The notes under the pieces were generated by a model. It was not told where the DNA came from. It was given only the letters and a program-made list of their open reading frames with translations, and searched no databases. From assembly GCA_026874595.1 (NCBI GenBank), contig CM049322.1, positions 38,845,340-38,909,339 of the forward strand: DNA of 64,000 nt, written 5' to 3'. The stretch comes from Sipunculus nudus. Its lineage: Eukaryota; Annelida; Sipuncula; Golfingiida; Sipunculidae. Below are positions 59,225 through 64,000 of this stretch, piece by piece (position 1 is the first letter of the stretch; the number at the start of each line of letters is the position of its first letter). A program made the position numbers and the translations under genes.

Positions 59225-59925
59225 ATCTGCTTGGAAACCTGATGTTAGGTCACAACATTATTTCTTATTGATGAATCCATTTCGGATTGATATATTGGAT
59301 TGACAGATCGGTTTGATTTTCGGGTCACGAGGTCAAAGGTCGAGGTCACATGACCCGCTTCTTTAAAAGATTGTGATTGCATTTTAGCAATTTTTTTTTC
59401 ACCCCAATCCTTCCTTTTTACCTTTATAGCTGACATGTCAATAGGGAAAGAACCCTTTTTTGGTATTGGAATCACAAGGTCAAACGTCAATGTCACAGGA
59501 GCCATCTGTCTTCGAATTTGTTCCAGATGAAAACTCCAGTCTGGATTACTAAATTGGTTTCATACTTGACTTATATATAAAACATCAATAAAGAAAAATC
59601 CTTTTGATTTTGGAGTTTGAGGTCAAAGTTCAAGGTCACAGGGTCCACTTTCTTTTAAGGAGTGTTGATGCATTTAAAGCAAAATTTATCATCACATTAT
59701 AATACATCAGATATAATTATCCAGTCATCACTCAGCCAACACTGGCATATTGAAGGAATTAGTAACCTATCAGTGGTCTAATTATGTCAATAATTAGTGG
59801 ATGGATTTTGATGAAAATTTTGTCATTGCTCAGATTATTCGCCTACTATGTCAAGGGGGATGGTTACAGGACCCCCATTGTAAAAAAGGAACATACAAAT
59901 ATCCTTAGAGCTCAGCTGAGCGTGG
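59225..59925. repeat. Repeat with ~145 bp units carrying AGGTCA half-sites
   Basis: Units centred near 59330, 59476 and 59620 each contain a block like AGGTCAAAGGTCGAGGTCA followed by CA.G.(G/A)CC. The first block has half-sites at 59330-59335, 59337-59342 and 59343-59348. The right margin has a 12 bp palindrome GCTCAGCTGAGC (59910-59921), similar in design to the GCTCAG...CTGAGC hairpin ending the repeat at 41050-42131. The open frame on the minus strand here (59505-59245) is a by-product of the repeat. Confidence 0.65.
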
Positions 59926-60810
59926 AGACCAATGGGTCCCGATAAATTCAACGCACAGGGATCTATTATGCCTTCTTTTGCAAAACATACACTGAAATCA
60001 TATCATTTTATTGTGTATCACTTGTTTTATTAGCACGTATTTCACTATTATAGTACAGATGTGTATGGTACTTTGTACAATCACATCTAAATCACGCATA
60101 ACAATGAAATTCAAAGAAACAATCATGAAATGCTGTGTAAAAGGACAGCAGTACGTACAATTCTGACTTGAATTAATCATCATCACAATTAAACCTTAGG
60201 TAATCTTCCAGGTAGTTTATAAATAATTGTTTTAATTCTGTGCACATATCAGTTAAACCCCTCTACAATTCATGTAAATTACAATCGATGTTATTCCTCA
60301 AGCATTAAGCATTCGTATGTTTTCTATTTATTATATACAACTTCAAGACCGATAGGAAATTTGTAAAGTGAAATATATATTCAAGTAGATAAGACGACAA
60401 GCTTAGTATCCTATCTTTCAAACAAGTTTTTACCGTACTGGCCATTACACTCATTTCAGTAACATATGATCAAGGAAATCTATCGGCATTTCGTAAAGAG
60501 TAAAAATGCATATACCAATGAAAAAAAGAGTAACGATATGAACTGCAGAAATATCACGTTTATATATGTTTACATAAGCAGTTAATTGCATTGATCTCTT
60601 ATACTTTACATCAAGTAAACGTTCTATAAACAATTATGAATCGACAGAGTGACTCTGGCTTTATCAAAACATATATAAGGTGCACGGCGTACGTATACAC
60701 TTATCGTCTATATTCAGTTAAACATATTCAATGACTAATATTAAACTAAAAGTAACACGGTACAAACGTTCATTCATGAAAATAAACAATCACATTGATA
60801 AAATAGAAAA
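59926..60810. other. 3' flank of the GPCR gene
   Basis: AT-rich. The nearest AATAAA on the minus strand downstream of the GPCR stop is at 60332-60327, so the 3' UTR could be about 480 bp. No other gene is seen. Confidence 0.4.
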
Positions 60811-63532
60811 TCAATTTGAAGAATGACCGTTACATTTCAGTCTTTGATAGAATTCCTCCCTGGTTTTGCGGTTTGTTAATAGGTATATGAACAACGGGCT
60901 TATATCATAAAATGACAATAACATTTCTAACACCATAAGTATCCCCCGAGACTGAATAAAATCTTGAAACACTATACTTACAAATCGACCCACCGCCATG
61001 GGAACATGGCACAGAATAAACATAGTAGTAGTAACGAAGGATGTTAATCTAAATCGGGAAATGACGCTTTCCCAATCGTTATTACCTGACTGCCCCGGCC
61101 TTGCTTTTTTAGCTTTAACAAGATATGACAGAATTGCAATGTTACAAGCTATCAAGATTGCCATACTTATAAAATAAATAGCGATAGTGATAACCGTACC
61201 TACACGTATAGCAAAGGGTGAACACTTCTCACTCTTGTAATCATTTAGTGTAAGAGGGACGGCACAGACAATTAGATTAAAAGTAATGATAAAAGCGGTA
61301 GAAATCGCAATCCTCTTATGTGACCAGAGTCTAGCTGCCGAAAATGGCAGAGCCATTCCTCCAAGTTGCATACATGCTATTGCCGAGATAAGAAAGTTGA
61401 TGCAGTCATGGCAAAATGCAGTTGTAAACATAAACCAGGGGCAAATATGTCCTGGTTGGGTAAAAACATAGCCATAATGAATTAAAACCAGTTGGGCAGC
61501 GCTGCGTAAAATCAGACACACAGACAAAGCAATATAGTATATTGATACGGCTTTTGAGATCATGCTTGTTTTACATATCACTAATATGGCCAGTAGGTTT
61601 AGGGGAAGCGAAGCCGACCTGAAGGTTGTTGTTACGATTTGTAAAACGTCCTCTATCTTTGTGCCATGTTCGCCAGGAAAGATTGACGGTGGAACATCAA
61701 AAGCGCCCCCTGTGCCTCCATGAGTAACATTATTGGTTTGTTTGGTTTGCGTATCATGCTCGATGGTCCTTGGATTTATTGTGAAACTTTCATTGACACC
61801 AACATATTCCAAGGCATCACTGCTTAGAAGGCCCCTGAAGAGGAATTTGTATTCATATTATACCTTTAACTAATATTAGAAAACAGTAATATGAATATGG
61901 TTTTGTTTTAAATGTTACATCATGAGGCTGTTCATCAACTTAACCATAGTAATATGTATTAATCCTTCTTCCTACGTCCAATCACTGGATACTGTGAGCA
62001 GAAAAATTAATCATGTTTAACATTTTTTTTTAACTTTATGGTATAGTTAAATACAATGCACTTATGCGGACCCTAGATGTACCAATACATAACAAAAAAA
62101 TTATACAAAGATATATACGTACAGCTAAGAATATAAAAAAGAGGTATGAAAGTTTTGACAAGTTTGGCAAAATAAGGACCGGACTACGCGGTAATACACA
62201 AATGCCAATCATACAATTTGTTTATACTTCCGGGCTGTTCACTACTTCATTTACAATAAGAAAGTTTATTGGGTATCACTTTAGCATAATAAGCTCGACT
62301 TGGGCGATATATCTATTTCATGCAGAATAATTGTATTTTTAATTTCAGACAGATACGAGAATAAACAAAACACTTTTTATACCTGATTAAAGTACATGTT
62401 ATATTTTATTTTTTCTAAGAATTATAAACATTATTAGACAGCTTTCACGCCCGGAAAAGCTTTAACTCATGAAAGCTAAAATCTATTTCTTTTAAAAAGC
62501 ATATAACATAATTTTATAAAATTTCCTTTTTTTTTTTACCTTATTTAAGTATATACTATATTTTGTCATTTAATACTGTAAAGGATAAGCATTACTTGGC
62601 AGTATAGAAATGTCTGATACATTTCAAATATCGACATAATCTGCTACTTCATATTTATCTGATAACCTCAAAGTCAAGTTATTAATATTTACTTTTCTGG
62701 CGAACTTAATTGTTGGGACCATTCAGCATCTATCGCCAATAGTAACTTCAGCTGTAGTGGGACCGCGTTAACAGCAAAATACATTTATTTTTTTTGTTGC
62801 ACAACATTCTAGTACAGGATAATTATTGAAGTGAATGTTACCTGTATTGCTGGAACACATTTGATCAAAAACATCAAATAAATGAAAATTGTAAAATTGT
62901 TTTAGATGAGTCGAAAATCTGTTTTAGTTATTAACAGCACCAGCTGTTTTGATCAGCTGAAATAGTTGGACTTGTGACCCTTTGTTGAAGGATTTGTTAC
63001 AGTTTTGATTTAAACTCTATCGAAATACATGTTGAAGTTCTTTTTTTACATGTATAAGTTTGAAAGTTCCAAAATGTTATGGGTGCATTTCAATGAAATT
63101 CAGAACACAAGTAACCTAATTATTAAGATACTTTCTTGATTCACACAATATCCAACGAGAAATTCAACATGCAACATACCAGAGTCAGCAATCTATTTAG
63201 TTCTTTTAAATCAATTTAATGAAATTTCATTCAATATTTAAAAAACAATTATAACTCAATAAATGAAATCTAATTATCGTTTGATGGACATAAAAACAAA
63301 AAGACTTTAGTCCAAATAAAATTTGAAATCTTTATTTTGAGCGATTTATACAACCCATGCCCAAAAGCAATTGCATGAACATAAAAACAGCACAATTTAC
63401 ACTTGTGCCTTTTTGTTTAAACGAAACTGATTAAAATAAAAACTAAAACACCTGAAATAAGGAAATATACAATGTGGGAAAAAGCGATTTAAAAAGATTA
63501 AGACCTTACCTACTCAATGTAGACGAATCCAT
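60811..63532 (-). CDS. Rhodopsin-like (class A) GPCR, two exons, 348 aa
   Basis: Exon 1 (63532-63510, 23 nt) starts ATG in ATCATGG and ends AG/GTAAGG. Exon 2 (61834-60811, acceptor ATTCCTCTTCAG) completes a 349-codon frame in exact phase. The N-terminus has two glycosylation sequons (about Asn23, Asn43). Seven hydrophobic helices lie at about 71-95, 104-127, 139-168, 184-203, 217-246, 272-298 and 304-327. Cys139 at the top of helix 3 and Cys212 in the second extracellular loop can form the usual disulfide. Helix 6 has CHVP; the helix-3 end reads SAARLW where DRY is usual, and helix 7 reads DISPLFIYLL where NPxxY is usual. It ends in a short basic helix-8 region. The ligand is unknown. The intact frame over ~1 kb shows selection. 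Likely a plasma-membrane orphan of a lineage-specific family. Confidence 0.82.
61835..63509 (-). other. Intron of the GPCR gene
   Basis: The intron is 1675 bp with GT-AG ends, and is AT-rich. The open frame on the opposite strand at 62064-62330 has no family motif and I treat it as chance. Confidence 0.55.
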
Positions 63533-63598
63533 GATATATCAGTCAGGTCACCGGAGTAGACGCTCTTAGTGCTTGTCTGTTTATGGTTGTGAATCGGT

Positions 63599-63610
63599 CA
63601 TATATATCCC
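63599..63610 (-). promoter_or_regulatory. TATA-like box upstream of the GPCR start
   Basis: GGGGATATATATGACC reads on the minus strand about 70 bp upstream of the ATG. That spacing would allow a short 5' UTR of about 40 nt. In such AT-rich DNA the support is only positional. Confidence 0.3.
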
Positions 63611-64000
63611 CTTAACTTTATTCATCAATCAATGCTATCATTTACATACCTGGCAAAGCACTCCAATCACCATACGAAAACGGAGCTCTTAGCAACATAC
63701 TATATGGTCCAGTAATGAATATGAACATTTAAACAGAAACATCTGGTGCACTATTGATCAAATATAATGATGTTCAGGTCCGGTAGGCGGAGGACTGTAA
63801 AGCCCCACCCATTTCCACAAAACGCACTGGATCTTCTAAATTCAGTATTGTTGACATAAATGTATTGGAGGGCTTAGTTTATAAACATCCAAACATGTTT
63901 GATCAACCTTGTTTCAAGGCAAATTACATGCACATGAAATTTTTTAGTATGAACTTAATGAAATGAGTAACATCTCGAAAACAAGCATTTGTTCAATGTA
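63611..64000. other. Upstream flank of the GPCR gene
   Basis: No additional exon or repeat was recognised up to the window end. Confidence 0.4.

Noticed and set aside
59245-59505. 86-codon minus-strand frame
   Set aside because: It is the reverse reading of the AGGTCA repeat (TFDLV repeats); no gene evidence.
62064-62330. 88-codon frame antisense in the GPCR intron
   Set aside because: No motif, no splice context, AT-rich composition; best explained by chance.
1-64000. CRISPR arrays, bacterial operons or ribosome binding sites
   Set aside because: The tandem arrays have no spacer-repeat alternation, and introns, SINEs and domain families show a eukaryotic nuclear genome.

Overview
The window looks like nuclear DNA of an invertebrate, most likely a mollusc or another lophotrochozoan. 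It is AT-rich and intron-rich. About a fifth is tandem repeat, and it carries many (TA)n tracts, tRNA-derived SINEs and worn DNA transposons. The few coding signals belong to families expanded in molluscs: C-type lectin, SRCR and multi-EGF receptor exons, CARD/NACHT-like exons, a cytosolic trypsin-like peptidase and a divergent rhodopsin-like receptor. The taxon is inferred, not shown by any marker gene.

Left part (1-13.2 kb) is satellite DNA: a ~340 bp satellite (about 255-3790), then an unrelated satellite extremely rich in ACGT (about 3850-10045) built from ~315 bp monomers paired into 629 bp dimers and partly into a 1258 bp higher-order block, then a 43 bp minisatellite (11.87-13.25 kb). 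From 14.4 to 16.4 kb lies a complete two-exon gene on the minus strand for a 247-residue trypsin-fold peptidase with an intact His/Asp/Ser triad. From 17 to 30 kb there is a 1.35 kb inverted-terminal-repeat element, a 40 bp minisatellite, SINEs, microsatellites and a few unassigned exon-like segments on the minus strand.

Between 34.9 and 44.4 kb the minus strand carries two paralogous sets of CARD-like exons with the same splice phases, a P-loop (NACHT-type) exon at 40.2-40.4 kb, and an unassigned exon at 35 kb. Both CARD sets are broken by single stops or homopolymer frameshifts. From 46.5 to 48.6 kb the plus strand carries a decayed receptor gene with C-type lectin, SRCR-like and EGF-like exons, each broken by a different lesion; a minus-strand C-type lectin gene with open exons follows at 49.4-51.0 kb. 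From 52.4 to 60 kb there are two copies of a TA-flanked mariner/pogo-type element, a LINE 3'-end relic, an unassigned open exon, and a repeat with regularly spaced AGGTCA half-sites. The window ends with a two-exon rhodopsin-like GPCR gene on the minus strand (60.8-63.5 kb).

Only the peptidase and the GPCR can be assembled as whole, phase-consistent open genes. The rest of the coding signal is a cluster of innate-immunity-type exons, partly decayed, in a repeat-rich region. All exon joins are inferred from splice signals and phase; no transcript evidence is available here.
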